Assembly: GCA_023374045.1 (NCBI GenBank)
Contig: CM041779.1
Span: forward strand, 265,494,131-265,558,130
Direction: 5' to 3'
Source of the DNA: Limonium bicolor
Taxonomy: Eukaryota > Streptophyta > Magnoliopsida > Caryophyllales > Plumbaginaceae
DNA: 64,000 nt
The notes under the pieces were generated by a model, which was not told the origin of the DNA, did not search any database, and worked only from the letters and a program-made list of their open reading frames with translations. The number at the start of each line of letters is the position of its first letter. Position 1 is the first letter of the stretch. Below, one piece after another: positions 11,815-24,790 of this stretch. The translations under genes were made by a program, and so were the position numbers.

Positions 11815-11827
11815 ACGGGGGGCAATC
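11815..11827 (+). promoter_or_regulatory. Element C terminal polypurine tract
   Basis: ACGGGGGGCAATC lies immediately before the 3' LTR start TGTTATACCC. It is the expected primer site for plus-strand synthesis. PPT-like copies occur at 9421, 10516 and 10583. Confidence 0.8.
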
Positions 11828-13610
11828 TGTTATACCCAAAATTTTGACCCCCTGGTTAAGGTCTACAAGGTTGAGAGAGCCATCTCCATCAAACAGTAAG
11901 AGACTCCGGCCCGATCGGCGTGTTCCAGGGCCTGAGGAGCAGCTTCGTCATTGTCAGGGGCGTTTTCGTAATTTTTAAGGCTTCTGAGTTCTCCTATAGG
12001 CTTTCTCTCTCCTCCAAAGGGTGCCCAAATCAGCTCGAAATGCTTTGATATTTTAACCCATGATGGAGGATGACATTTTAAGCATAATGGCGTTGGAATT
12101 TTGATTTTTCGAATTTCCAATAATTTTCTAGCAATTTCTGACTGAATCTGACGAGAAATTCAATTTAAAAATGCTCCAGCATTTAAAAAATTCGTTTCCA
12201 CCTCAGAAAATTCATAATATCCATTCTTGACATGTGGTTAAAATTTCATAGCAAAATTCCTTTGGGAAGTTGCTTAGTTAAAATATCGAAAAATCTTACT
12301 TTTACTAGATTCTCTTTATCTTTAAGGAAGTCTATATAAGGGGATGGGTTTTTGGATAAAATCAGAACCTCACATACTCAAGAACCCTAGACTCTCAAAG
12401 AAGGCAGCCGTCTCTCTCTCTCCACGTTTTGAACCCCAGAGCCACAATCAAACACCGAAATCTCACCAAAATCAACACCAAAACATATTTTTCAACTCCC
12501 ACAACATCATCAATCATCAAAACCCCACAAAAACACCACCAAAACGTGAAGAACAGCAAGAACAACCAACAACTAGAAGCTTGGTTCGAAATCCTCTCGG
12601 GTCTGCCATCAACGGAGCACTCGACGAATCCCGGTGTGAAGAATCACCGTGAATCCGAAGGTAAAACAGGTAGAAATCCCACTTTCCTAACTCTCCACGG
12701 TATTATCTGTCTAGCCTCAAAATTTGGGCTCAAACTAACCCCTCTACGCTTCTGTATTGCTGTTTGTTTAAGCTTCTGTCCAATAACTTGTTTACCAAGT
12801 TTCGCGCTTAATTCGAATTCAAATTGAGAACTTTCAATCACTAACGTCTTATAAATCTTTCAGGCTACACACCCATAAAATTTGAGCTCAAAACACCCTC
12901 GGGAACCTTCGGAAAACCCCCGTCCGTGGGTGGTCCTTGACCTCGGACCTGTGGTCCGGGACCACGGACGGGTTGTCCGTGGCCACGGACACCCACGGAC
13001 GGCGGCGGGATTTTAAAAATTCAAAATTTAGGTTTTCTAATGGTGTCCGGGCCCACGGACAGCTGTCCGTGGCCCCGGACTTTGCAAATTTTTGTTTTCC
13101 TTCAATTTCGACTTTTCTGTATATTTAGGTTAACTGGGGTCCGTGGGTTCGGACATTAGGTCCGTGGCTACGGACGGAAATGAAATTTGACCTAATTCTG
13201 CCTCCGAAACCCTAGTTTAGGTAATTTTAATTTCCACTTTAATTTTCTGTCAAAAAATGCTAAAAAACACAAAAAAAAAACAGTAGCTCGCGCACTTAGG
13301 TTAAAACGACTCGTAATAAGCCGTAAATAAACTAAGTAGAGGAAAAACGACCTAGGAGGGGTAATGAAAGTAATTGAACCCTAATTAAGTCGAATATCAA
13401 GCCCCCGAACCCGAACTCTACCTTTCCTAATTTACTCTAGGTAAAAATTAGGTGGCGACTCGCAATAGGTTCCAGTGAGCTAGCATAGGATTTAATAATT
13501 ATTGTTATATGACATAGTTATTAACCTTAGGTTATAAGTGGACCTAAAACCCGACTAGATCCTAATCAACTTTAATCAACATAGGATAGGGTTTAAAATC
13601 GAGGCTCACA
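11828..13610 (+). repeat. Element C 3' LTR
   Basis: 1,783 bp, nearly identical to the 5' LTR at 4967-6753. The four missing bases are single-nucleotide indels (near 12,534, 13,036, 13,062 and 13,265). A TATA box is at 12333-12339 and a GTCCG array at 12922-13177. The following GGTAG (13611-13615) is the target-site duplication. Confidence 0.93.
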
Positions 13611-14866
13611 GGTAGCTTGGAGTCTTCTCTCTCTCCTAAGGTAAAAATATTCAATAAAAACTCATTTTTCTTCACCTTCCTTCCTTAGCCGATTTTTGCT
13701 CTCTCTCTTATCTTGTTTTCCTTTTGTTTTGGAGCTTTGTTTCAACCCTCCAATGGTGGGATAACCCCTTTCTTGATTCAAGGGTGAGGACCCCTCTTAA
13801 AAAGCTCCAAAAGGTAAACCCTAACTTTGTGTTTTAAGCCCTTTGATTGGATTAGAATTTCCTAAGGGTTTAAATGGTTAATTGAATCCATTTCTTGTGT
13901 TTCTTGAATATGGGATGGAGTTTGGCAACTCCATTCCCACTTGGCCAATTTGATCAAGGAAGAGAGAAGAGGAGAATTGAAAAGAGGCTTGGAAAATATT
14001 AAGGTAAAAATCTATCTTAAACCTTGTTTTAATGGGTTTAGGATTTGGGGTGGGTTAAATTAAGTAATGAACCCAAATTATGTGAAATAAAGTAGTTGGT
14101 TGAAGTTGAGGGAATTTGTGGATTGTTGTTTGAATTGAGGGCCTAAGTGCCAAGCTTTTGAGCTATTGTGGTTTATTGAGATTTTGGAGCTATATTGTTG
14201 TTTAATGAAGTTTTTAGGATATATTATGCTCTAGTAGGACCCTTCATGGGTGTGGCTAGATTAGGTTTAGAAATGGTGGAAATTGATGAATGTGGATATG
14301 TAAGGTTTATGGGGAGGTTATGGTAAAATTTTGGTAGAAATAATGTGTTCTAGGTGTTGTAATGAGTAAGAGCAACCTAGGGAATGAACTAGGTATTGGG
14401 AGGGATTTATTTGGATTAGTTAACCACCCTTGAGTGGATATAAGGGTAGGAAAGGGAAGAGGCAAAATCTGTAGCAAAGGGGAATTGAAATGCTTTAGAA
14501 AAGATAGAAAAGGAACTAAGGTGCAAGACTTAGGAAATGAGAGTTGGACTTGGATTTTAGAATGGTGTATATCTAGGAATGAGTTGGTATGGTCATTGAG
14601 TGCTTTGGTAAGTTTGGTAGGAGGTAAGAGCTATCAAAAGGAAATAGAAATGCACAAGTGTGCAAAAATGCAAGAATGTGAAAATGGGGTTTGTGAATTT
14701 GAGCAAGAATTGGGTAGTGGATTAAACAAAGGATTTGAAGTGGTTTAAGGAGTGTTTTGAGGTGTTTAATTATGTAGGAAACATGTGGAAAGGTTAGGAA
14801 ATGATTAGGGGTGAGTTAGGGGTTGAAAACTGGTGGAAAACTGTAAATTTTGACAGTTCCAGGGGT

Positions 14867-15033
14867 GGTCCGGTACACAAACCCGGACCACATCAAAAAC
14901 GCAACAGAAAGTCATAACAGGGGTTGGTCCGGGTTTGTATCCCGGTACACAAACCCGGACCATAGAAAAATTTGTCCAGAATGTTATTTCCGTGTTTGGT
15001 CCGGGTTTGTAACCCCGGACACAATCCCGGACC
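14867..15033. repeat. GTCCG/CGGAC inverted-repeat array, element B LTR
   Basis: Three GGTCCGGG-type arms alternate with CCCGGACC-type arms, separated by TTTGTA and TACACAAA spacers. The GTCCG...CGGAC core is shared with other LTRs in the window; the arm extensions are specific to this family. Confidence 0.85.
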
Positions 15034-16254
15034 ACTTTAAAAACTCAACAGAAAGTGTTTTAAAGGTGTCTAATGATGGGGAAGTGAATGGTATTGGTTT
15101 TAGGTGATGTTTAGGAGTTTTTTGGTGACCTTTAAAGGTCCTAAGAAGGGTAAACAAGTTTGAGAAGTGATTGAGTAAGTTAAGGAACCAAGTACATTAA
15201 GTTAAACCAAAATAACGGGATAACGGGGTAAGTACGGGGGTAGCAATTATGTACATACCGTAATGCTTTAATATTAATAGAACCACTTGGCATGTAGTCC
15301 GTGGTTCAAGAGTAAGGCTAGAGGAACAAGTGTGAACCGAGGAACGAGGGAACACCCAGTAAAGTCAACCCCGGTGAAAGGTATGATTTCCTTATGCCCT
15401 GTATCCTAACTTGGTTCCCCCGATTTGTGTGCTTGTTTAATTGTGTGATCACGTAACAAGACAAATGCTTGAATCGGAATGTTTGCACTTTCTTGTGCTT
15501 GAGATGTATTGTTTCTTGTTGGATTATGAATTGAACTTAAGTTTGTATAATTCATGAAATGAGTGTTGTGGATGATTTGCTTGAGTGTGAATGTGCCTAG
15601 TAGTGCGACTCGTAGATGAGTCTTGTTTAAGTAGCGACTCATAGGAAGGGTCAAGTGCGAAATAATAAAATGTGGAAACACACTAAAACTATTGAACCAA
15701 GAAACGATAACACAAATTACGAACTCATTAGAACGTGAGAGAATTTTACGGGAGTTAGTAAACTCCCGATAACGGTAGAGAACCGAATTGACTTAATCCA
15801 CAAAACTAATAATGGTGGAAGTATTAAGTAACCTCTATTTAGAGGATTGATGAGTGTTCAAACTTGAACCTTGAGAGAAATAAAGTACGGTAAGGGATCA
15901 CCAAAACCCTTAGAGTAATAGTCGAACCCGATGAGAGGATCCGACTAACATAAACAATGTCACGAACATGAGAGTATTCGATAAGTTGGATAAGACCTTA
16001 AAACTTAGAATAATAGACATTGTGGAATTCCCTAAGCCAATAGATGTTATCGAGAGAGATACCTCTAGGCTAATCCTTGAGATTGAGAAATGACTCCGAG
16101 AGTGAAGTTTTGGGAATTTGAGTAGTCCGGTAGAGAACTTGACATTTGTGAACTTGAGGAGCTAAATGCATAGCTCCTTTTGTATTTGTTGAGCCCGGTG
16201 GTGGGACTTGTGTATGACCCTGCCCGGAGGTCGTGGCTAAGACTTAAAAGATGC

Positions 16255-16410
16255 CTTTGAGTATTGAGTATTGATTTGGGAACTTGAGTATTGGAGTATT
16301 GATTTGAGAACTTGAGTATTGAGTCTTGAGTATTGAGTATTGAGTACGTGAGTATTGAGAATGGAGTGGTGACTTGAGAACTTGAGAATTGAGTTGAGCA
16401 TTGTAGACCT
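16255..16410 (+). repeat. TTGAGTA-rich short tandem repeat in element B LTR
   Basis: Imperfect 7-10 bp words TTGAGTA/TTGAGAA repeat about fifteen times. The equivalent place in element F LTRs (about 25,810-25,880 and 35,735-35,800, minus strand) holds related TATGAGTA-like words. The block is fast-evolving but its position is kept. Confidence 0.75.
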
Positions 16411-16692
16411 TGTGAGATTGTGAGTAAGAGTACCCAATAGAGTGGGTAAGACAATGAGCAAATGAGTAAGACGTAGAGAGGTAGAAACCCTCAAGCCTAA
16501 GTATATAACAAACTAAACTAACCTCTTGTGTGTGTTAGTGTTTGCGTTCAATGTTGAATTTTGATTGTGAATGTACATATATAATGTATGTTGTATGCAT
16601 GTTGATTGAAATAAAATGAATAGCATGCTCTTGACCAATTAGTCGGCGTACCCTCGCTAGTACGCGAAAGTCATATGCAAAAATTTTGCTGA

Positions 16693-16725
16693 GCCCCTAG
16701 GGGCATTGTTTTTATTTTCCAGGTA
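16693..16725 (+). other. LTR GC hairpin + T-run + CAGGTA (element B)
   Basis: The self-complementary GCCCCTAGGGGC is followed by TTGTTTTTATTTTC and CAGGTA. The same order is seen in A (419-452), D (20367-20397, minus) and F (25466-25498 and 35389-35421, minus). It may be an RNA-processing or termination signal in R/U5. Confidence 0.6.
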
Positions 16726-17033
16726 CATCGAAGCCGTCAACCGTTCGAGAGTAGGACGGGGTTGTTATTGATAAGGGTAGTTGTTCAAGGAATTGAAATT
16801 GTGTATTATGGATTTGTAAGACCGAAAGGTCATGGATAGACTTGGGAATTGTAGATACTCGGTATAGTATAGTATGGAATGGATATTGTATTTGTGTATT
16901 AAAGAGTTGGAGTTGTATTTGCTTTGAGTATTGATAAAGGAATGGTTTGTATAGTTTGGTTGTAGTGCTCGGAATATAAGACCCATCAGACCGATATTGT
17001 AATTGTTGTTGAATTTGAGTTGGAGTTGGCCTT

Positions 17034-17055
17034 GTCAGTCACGTGGGTGACTAAC
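17034..17055 (+). other. U5 stem-loop near LTR 3' end (element B)
   Basis: Arms GTCAGTCAC and GTGACTAAC (one mismatch) flank the loop GTGG about 100 bp from the LTR end. Equivalent hairpins are in D, F and I. The centre contains CACGTG, a G-box core. Confidence 0.6.
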
Positions 17056-17160
17056 GACATTGTTTCACCCCCGGTTATAAGTTGAATTTTCCGCTGCTTG
17101 TGTATTGATAATGGAGACGGGTTAAGAGTTAATTGTGTGATTACCGGTAGGGGTGTTACA

Positions 17161-19852
17161 CGAGAGGTATCTTCACTCATCTGATTTCTCGTAGTGCCCA
17201 GGTGTGGATAGATCAGTGTTGTCATCATCTAGATTCTTATGCCTTTGTGCTACTCTCACTACAGAAGGCATGAGAGGCAACTAAAAGCCTTCTAAACTGT
17301 ATACTAGGATGATGCTCTAGTGACAGTGACACTGAGGTAGTCTTACTCTAAGTTACTCATTACATTGAATTCAACTCGAGTGGTTTGGTTGTCGCTCTAT
17401 TCATTGTATGAAATAATATCTCTTCTCTTACGGGTGCCATTTTCGGCAACTCTTGTTATTATATAGTGTGGGTTTTACAACCGTTTAAAACTACATAACG
17501 TAGCTGGTTCATGGCTTTTAAGCCACCTTGCTTCGAGCCATGCTCTTTGCAGGCTACTTATACATATTTGTACTTCCCCGTATACCATCATGGTTGGAGG
17601 TATTGCTGGGCTCCGTGGCATGGTCATTACATCACGCTTCCATTCATGGGAGGCCCCTTAGACAATATGATATTAATCAATGCCTCTTAATGATTTAGGG
17701 TATTTTCTGTTAGGTGAAATCCCTTTGGTGTCCTTACCGAGTGTTCGTTCTAGCTCCAGTGTTCTTATCACGACACTTCGTTCAGCTGTTGTTGACTCAG
17801 ACACCCTTCAAGGATTGCTCCAGGGTGTTGTTAGGTTACGCCATTACCTCTGGCTAATGTTTATGATATGTTGTGTTAACTACACCGCCTTGCGGTATCG
17901 TATTTGAACTATCCCATTTAGTTATAGTGTCTCCCGTTCTTGAGTAGACCATTGATACTTTCTCCTTGTGTTCTAGACCGGGTCAAACATCCTCTTGGGT
18001 AAAGAATAACATTCCCGGTAGCCATGATGATTGTTCTGAGAATTCTATCCCGTTCATTGGACATTAACGTCCATGTTAGGCATCTGTCTTACTGTTTGGG
18101 GCTAGGTTTCTTCCAGCTATCGTGTACCTGCTTTGAAATCTTTGAGACATATCAAATGTCCATACTTACTATTCTGTGCTCTTTGCACTATCTAACTCTT
18201 ATTTATTATCCTCCGATGAATTCTCCGAGTTCCTTGATGCTCGTTAGCTTAACTAAGTTCCTTCTCTTCAATCGTCCGATGTATCCATCAGTTCTAGTTT
18301 GAATTTACTTGTTGTCCGTAGAACGGAGTCAACTACTTCTCGTGTTCTGTACACCACTTGTATACATATGTGGGTTACCTTACTGATACATTGCTACTTA
18401 CCCGACTATCCTATAAATAGGTCTGTCAGGCCCGTAAGCTCTTATCGGAGTGCGGTCGTCCCACATCTCATTTTTGTACACTCGTAGTGTTCGTCACACG
18501 CCTAGGTGAAGTATTCTGTTGTTAACTCCTCTTATATCGTCCTATGGTATCTTATTATGAATCTTCTGGTTTGGTTTTAAAATCTGGGGGTTTTAAAAAA
18601 ATATTTGAGTTTTAAAAGAAAAATTTGGGTTTGAAAAAAAAAATTCATGGCATTTCAATGCCGGTTGATTCTGACCAAGTCTAGCTCCTCGCTGACTGGT
18701 ATATTCCTTACTACAATGGTTGGACCGTTAGGCCCTTCCAAGGTTTCATTCTTTATGTCCTTAGAATTTGTGATCCTGTAGTTGCTTCATTGCGATCACA
18801 GTACTTTACTAAGTACTTCTGGTTTGTTAAAAGTCTTTCTGAATAGTCCTGTCACTACTTCACTTGCCGTGGCAAGTGCGCGATGCTGGTGGTTTTTGGG
18901 TCAACCCATGCCGGTCACGGTATTTTTTCCTTGTGTATTCGGTAGCTTTGTCGGCTTTTCCCTTGATCTACTGATCTTTTACTCGGGTTAATCAATCTTC
19001 TGAGTAACTTCTCAGTGATCTTGACATGGCTGTCATTGATCAGGGTGCTCCTCTAGTCCTTGAAGATCCCTATTTACTTAGTTCTGTGTTTTCCTTGTTG
19101 CTCGTTCCCACACGTTTGCCATGGTTACCGAGACTTAACTTGTTTAGGCACTACTTCTGTAGTCATGTCGGATTATATCCCGTGAATGTTCTCGTAGCTG
19201 TCTGAGCTATGTCGGCCAGGTATTGTAACCTCTTTGGCGTTATAGTTTTGGAGTTATCCACTCCAGACTATTTCCCTAGTCGGTTTGCATACCATTGGTG
19301 GTGTTATCTAACCGTTGCGGTCCCGTAGGCTCATGTCTCGGGTTTGTTACTACTCCTTTATCCGCTTCGTTGCACGCTTAGTGCTTCTCTTCTTGCTGCT
19401 ATTTGACTAGCCATGTTCTCGCGACTGCTAAGCATGTCGCCTCATGCTGTAGTAAATTCCAGTCTCCCTTGGTTAGGATTCTCATTCTACCGCTATTAAG
19501 TGCGGGTATTATTGTTCAACCGGGGACCATCTCCAGGGTTTCTAATTCTTGGAAATCTACCGTGTGACTGGTTCTGGTCCTTACAAGGTTTATTTTGCAG
19601 CTGCCAGATCGACTTTCCCGAGTAGGAGAGGTCCTTCCCTCTCTCTGGCATTCTCTCCCGAGTTATAATATGGGGGATGTGGAGGGCGGGTCTAATATTG
19701 TAGGTATCCGGTACACACCGGGAGTTCCTAACTAGCGTATCTCTAACGCTATCACTCAACCCTTAGCCCTAAGTCTCTACTTCCTAACTCGGTATTTCTT
19801 AAACTCGGTATCCCCAGTCATTAGAGCGATACTTCGCTCTGATACCACTTTT
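17161..19852 (-). mobile_element. Element D internal region fragment, non-coding LARD-like
   Basis: This aligns by eye, in the same orientation, with about 32,360-34,959 of element F; shared blocks include CTTATGCCT...AGAAGGCATGA at the left and the CTCTGATACCAC end at the right. Its 5' end (right) bears the PBS. There is no gag or pol motif although gag would be expected next to the PBS. Its left part is cut off by the insertion of B at 17160. Confidence 0.7.
19836..19847 (-). promoter_or_regulatory. Primer-binding site, tRNA-iMet (element D)
   Basis: The minus strand reads TGGTATCAGAGC, complementary to the 3' end of initiator tRNA-Met, five bases inside the LTR boundary. The bases beyond it (to 19821) pair back with it in a hairpin, as in F and I. 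Confidence 0.85.
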
Positions 19853-22800
19853 TGTAACACCCCTACCACTAATCCCGTCATTACCGTTTAATCATCTCGT
19901 ACCTCCATACATACGCAGTGGATAATTCCTTACACAACAGCGGGTGATACAATACCGTTAGCCACCCACGCGACTAACAAGGCCTACTTCCATTACAGCA
20001 TCGGTCTGATGGACAGAAATACCCGAGTACAACAATACAACTCTCACTTCAATTTCCAAACCGAGAACAAATAATTCTCCATTCATACATTTCTCAATAC
20101 TTAAAATACAATATACCGAGTCTTCTAAGGAACAATCCCAAAGTACAACGTTTCTCACAAGTCTATATACACTTATCGAGAGTCTAACCTCATACCCATG
20201 TCTTACCATTCTACATGCTTCCCAAAATACGTAAGGGTGCACCACTTGGTACACCGGCAATCCAAAGGGCTACAAGCCCATATACAAATAGTACTCCATC
20301 CAAGATATTCCCTAGCTAAACTAAGCATAACAGCCCGGTCTCTCTCGACCATTTAGCCTTGTTGGATACCTGAAATAAAAACAGCGCCCCAAGGGGCTCA
20401 GCAAATAGCTGGTATGAAATTCGCATACCCCGCGTGCTAACGGGGGTACGCCGACTACTTTGTCGCATACATGGAGTTCATTTATTTTATACATGCATAC
20501 ATGCTATAATCAACGACAATACATTTACCATAGTGCATACATACATACATTCCAATACATAGAACGATAGACAATTACAATCAACCATTCATACTTACCA
20601 AGGCACTGAGATACACTTCTCAAGTTCATCCACAATACTTGTTAGTTACTTACCCATCCGGGTTAATCGGATGTACTTTACTCTTTTACTCGAGATAGTT
20701 TGACTTACACCAGTCACGATCTTACTTGGGCAATTACTTTTCTTACTTTAATACTCAAGTCAAGTTGGCGTGACCTCCGGGCAGGGACTACGATATCTCA
20801 CCACCGGGCTTTAGGTTGGCTCACTTATCCAGTTTGCTACCCATTTAAGGGATTTGGACCGTGGAAAAGATTAGGCTAGGATTCGATTAACAATCTCTCT
20901 TGTTACCTCATCCTCACGCGTGGCCGAAACTATATCGGGCTTCTCAAATACTCCAAATTACTCAATTCTTAAGGTTAGGATGTTAGATAGGTAGGGAGTT
21001 AGTGAGAGGCCCACAATCATCAACCAAACAAGGTTATCACCACCAATCAACCAACACTTCACTTTCAATCACCACTTTCCAATTCAGCCACATTTCAATG
21101 AAGGCACAATGTTCACAAGATAGTGAGAAGTGCACATTCAACCAGTCAAGGGTAGTGCCCTTGCACATACAACATCCAAGTACTTCATTCACAATCACAC
21201 ATTTCATGAATTATACAAACTTCAAGTTCAAATACAATCCAACAAGAAACAGTACATTACAAGTATAAGAAAGTGCAATGAATCCGATTCGTGCATTTTA
21301 TCTTGTTTAGGTGATAACACATAGCACACAAACACACAAATCAGAGTAACTACGGTAGCATACAGGGCATGAGAAAATCATACCAATCATTGTAGTTGTT
21401 CAATCACCGACTCTCCTTCGGAGTCCAACAATTCCAATCCTATAACATACATGGAATCGGACAGTTAATTCTCTATAATTAACCTAACTCTTTAAATCTT
21501 TAGAGTTTCCCGATTTACGATTACTTACTCCCTACATTTCAAACTTAATTACATTAGTTACTTACTTCAAATTACTTCTTAAGCTTGGTCACACTCCTAA
21601 TGACCTTTATATGACATTAATTAAGTCTTAGCGATGTTATAACATCATTACCAAACAAGCCCCTATCTTAAAACACCATTTAAGCACATTTTAAGGCAAA
21701 AATGGGTTGGTCCGGGACCTTGTCCGGGTCCCAAGTCTCGGACCAAGGCTGGACTAAACTCTCGGGTGTTTTTATTGACTAGTCCAGGTCCTTGTACTGG
21801 ACTCAAGTCCCGGACCAGGCAAGTAAGGAATTCTCGGCTACAAAAAAGGGGTTGGTCCGGGTCCTTGTACGGGACCTAAGTCTCGGACCACTCCCACACT
21901 ACACTTACGACTACATTTTACATACTGGTCCGGGACTTTGCCCTGGACTTAAGTCCTGGACCACAACAGATGTTTACCAGTTTTTACATTTCCTTTGTTG
22001 TTCTTGACTCCTCTCTTTGCCCAATCTTTTCCCAATCTTTACACATGTAATCTAACATGTTTTCACACTAAATAAACATTCTAAACCTCCATAAATCATT
22101 CACTAAACTCAGTACTCATCTCTTGGCTAATTTACACAAATTCCACACTTACATTCTCCTAAAACTTATAACTTAGTTTCTAGCTTTCTAAGTTACAACT
22201 TTTGCTCTCTTCTTTACTCTCTCCATGGTTTACACTTAATGCTATTCTAGCACACACTTACATCCTTTCTCATTCCCAAATTCACCCAAATACGTCATTC
22301 TCTTCTATTCCAAAACCAAGGTAATTAGCCACTTAAGTTCACCTCTACAACACCTAGTTATTCCTAGGTTCTTTTCTCCTTAACTAAAACACTTAAGTCC
22401 TCAAGTTTCTAGGAAAATTTTGACAGAGTTTCCCCTAGAAATTTAACAGTGCCCACACATAATTCAGCTCACCTACTCAATTTCCAATATCCACATTATT
22501 CTAACCACTAACAACACATTAAATTCCTGCACATACACCCTTATTCCAGCACCTCAACAACTTGGCTCTAAGGCCTTTAAGCATTATATAAATAACACTA
22601 ACATTCTCCCATTTCTTAGCCACTATTACAACAGCATATTATTACTCAAAACAATGTAATTTTCCCTCATACCCAAGGCATCCAAAAATCTGTTTCACAG
22701 GTAAGTTCATTTACCTTGGATTTTTTTCCTAGTTTCTTTTCTTTCCTCCTTCCTTTCTTGTTCTTCCTTCCCTCTTTGTTCTTGTTTTCTTGTTTCTTGA

Positions 22801-23899
22801 TTCACATTGGCCAAGCTACAGCCACATTCCAAGGGATTTACAACAATCAACACTAATAAATTCCTAACTCAAGAATTGAACCCTAACTTACAAGAGAATA
22901 CTTAAAGCTCTAAGGAATCATTACCTTGAAACTTCTAGATGAAGTTTTGGGTAGCACAATGGCAAAGCTTCAGCTCCTATTTGGAGTACCAAAACCGGCT
23001 GGAATGGGGACAACAAGAGGCATGAAAATCTTGAATTTTTCAGTAGTAAGAGGAAGCTAGAAAAGAGACATTTTTGAATTTCTTTTTAACTTAGAATAAC
23101 AAGGAGAGGATGGGGATCACAATGATCTTCTTCAAGCTCCAAATGGGCTACAGCCATGGTGATGAAAGTTGAGCTTTTCGGTTTTTGAAAGGGTAGAAAT
23201 GTGCTCCAAGAAGAGAGGAATTTAATGGTGTAATTTTTTTGAGATTTTGACTTTGTTTGCATCTTGAAAATGGAGGAGGAAGAGGAGGGCTGAGTGAGGG
23301 CTCCAAATCGCCATTGTATGGCTGGGAGGAAGAAGATGAGTTCAGAAATGGGGGAGGGAGTACGTGAGACACAAGAGAGAATATGAGAGTGAGTATAAAA
23401 AGTGAGTCTTGTACTTTGTTTTACTTTCCCCTTTATTTCTTTGACTTCTAGTGACTAGTAGATAGTAAAGAGAGGGAGGGAAATCGTAACCCACCCACAC
23501 TCACATAGATTTCAGATTTTTATTTACCAATGAAGGGGAGTTTTTTTGCTCTTATTACAATTTACACCCCACAAGTTCTCGTTTTTGCACTATTCACTAA
23601 CAGGAACCCGTTTTCCGGAATTTTCTCGTTTAATTAATTTTAATGGCTCTGGACCTTCACTAATGTGTAATTATAGATATTTAATTAACTATAATTATTG
23701 CGGATCTATTTAACCAGCTTAAAGTCACGTTTTTGCGGTTTCCTCGAAAAACGTGCTTTAAGGTTCGTTTGTGTTTTTAATCCATTTTATGGATCCGTTT
23801 TCTTCGAGAATTGTTCCCACATGTTCATTTAGGCATAATTAAGCTTTTAGAATCTTCATTAGCCTAATTAATTACTTTTTTAAAGTTTGGGGTATTTCA
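19853..23899 (-). repeat. Element D 5' LTR
   Basis: On the minus strand the LTR starts TGAAATACCCCAAACTT (right end, 23899) and ends GTAGGGGTGTTACA (left end), 4,047 bp. The ends match B, F and I, while the middle has diverged. It contains a GTCCG array at 21709-21963, a GC hairpin at 20367-20397 and a U5 stem-loop at 19957-19978. The five bases after it, TTAAT (23900-23904), should be its target-site duplication; the partner is outside the window. Confidence 0.88.
21709..21963. repeat. GTCCG/CGGAC inverted-repeat array, element D LTR
   Basis: Four units of about 65 bp have arms GGTCCGGGAC / GTCCCGGACC-like, with CTCGG-containing spacers. The last unit (about 21925-21963) is almost the same as a unit in the Athila LTR of element H (about 48577-48614). 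Confidence 0.85.
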
Positions 23900-24790
23900 T
23901 TAATCCTCTAACATTTTCACAGCCTAACGACCCCTCCTTCTCCTCCTAAAATTTCCTGATCCAGCACCTTGCTTCCTCTTCTTGTTCTATCGTAATTCAA
24001 CAAAAAATCCCACCAACTTGCTCTTGGTTTGGACACCTTTCTATAGACTGAATCCTCTCTTGTTTTTCCTTTATTTTCTTACGTGAGTAAAGGGACGAGA
24101 AGTGAGCCTATGTGTCGGGAAGAATGACCTGATCGGTGGTCATTTAAGTAAGTGAAGGGGACATCAATCAGCTAGGTAATTTAATAAGGTGACGACACAT
24201 ATTTGTTCTTGGTGTCCAACTCCTATTGGATAAGGTTGTTGGTTACATAAAATTAAGACATCTAGCCTATGACTAAGCAAGGGAGTCATGCTGATAAATA
24301 TTAGTATAGGATGAGTAATAATAACATAGGACAAAATAGCTACTTAGGTAACACATGTAATCGGTATTGATGGAGCTGAAAACATTAATTGATGGAAGTT
24401 GTACAAGGGCTTGTTTGGCTTGTTTTGCTGTCTACTTTAAGGCCATGTGTGGTCTACTGAAAATAACATGTTACATTGGATAATATTCTAGCTAAATACC
24501 TTAGGTTATATTAGGAATAAAGAGAAGACAAAAGTAGCTAGTCATTTCATGCATAATCTAACACCTAGTGTACATTGTACATGTTAGGAATTTACATTGT
24601 ACATGTTAATAATTTAATAACTTCTATAGAAGAAGATATGATTACTATAATGTCTAGGTATTTATAAACTACATATATATATTCCTAACACTCATCGTTA
24701 CAACTAATTCCTAATGTACTAACTTATGTTGATTCCAAGTAAATGACAAGTATACATACAATAACATATGATGACAATAAAAATGGTCAT
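23900..24790. other. Unassigned sequence, no gene seen
   Basis: About 890 bp lies between the end of element D's LTR and recognisable element E LTR sequence. It is AT-rich, with a short direct repeat of ACATTGTACATGTTA near 24,570-24,610. No ORF over 60 codons and no transposon terminus was recognised. Its right part, from about 24,700, may be diverged element E LTR. Confidence 0.5.

Larger units (their letters stand above)
4967..13610 (+). mobile_element. Element C: complete gag-only LTR retrotransposon (TR-GAG type)
   Basis: An intact 8,644-bp element is flanked by the 5-bp duplication GGTAG (4962-4966 and 13611-13615). Two LTRs of 1,787 and 1,783 bp start TGTTATACCC and end GCTCACA. A tRNA-Arg-type PBS follows the 5' LTR and a G-rich PPT precedes the 3' LTR. 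The internal region carries only a gag-like gene; protease, RT, RNase H and integrase are absent. The tandem repeats in the 3' untranslated part, the CHHC-type gag tail and the tRNA-Arg PBS suggest the Tat/Ogre lineage of Ty3/gypsy. Elements with LTRs and gag alone are known in plants as TR-GAGs and must borrow pol functions. The LTRs differ by about one substitution and four 1-nt indels, so the insertion is recent. Confidence 0.9.
13611..17160 (+). mobile_element. Element B 3' LTR, part 2
   Basis: After the duplicated GGTAG the sequence resumes with CTTGGAGTC, matching the reverse complement of about 28,340 and 38,290 in element F. That confirms C split a single LTR. The LTR ends GGTAGGGGTGTTACA at 17160. 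It carries a GTCCG array (14867-15033), a TTGAGTA-type short repeat (16255-16410), a GC hairpin with CAGGTA (16693-16725) and a U5 stem-loop (17034-17055). The ORF at 14434-14748 lies in ordinary LTR sequence and is not supported as a gene. The next bases belong to element D, so B inserted into D. Confidence 0.85.

Noticed and set aside
14434..14748. 104-codon ORF in element B LTR
   Set aside because: The homologous LTR region in F does not keep the frame; no known motif.
16255..16410. Telomere-like repeat
   Set aside because: The words are TTGAGTA/TTGAGAA, not the plant telomere TTTAGGG, and lie mid-LTR.
19836..19847. tRNA gene fragments (CTCTGATACCA, GGCAACGGCGCCA words)
   Set aside because: They are short primer-binding sites next to LTR ends; no cloverleaf or internal promoter boxes surround them.
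23900..24790. Possible host gene fragment between D and E
   Set aside because: No ORF over 60 codons, no splice-consistent exon and no recognised motif.
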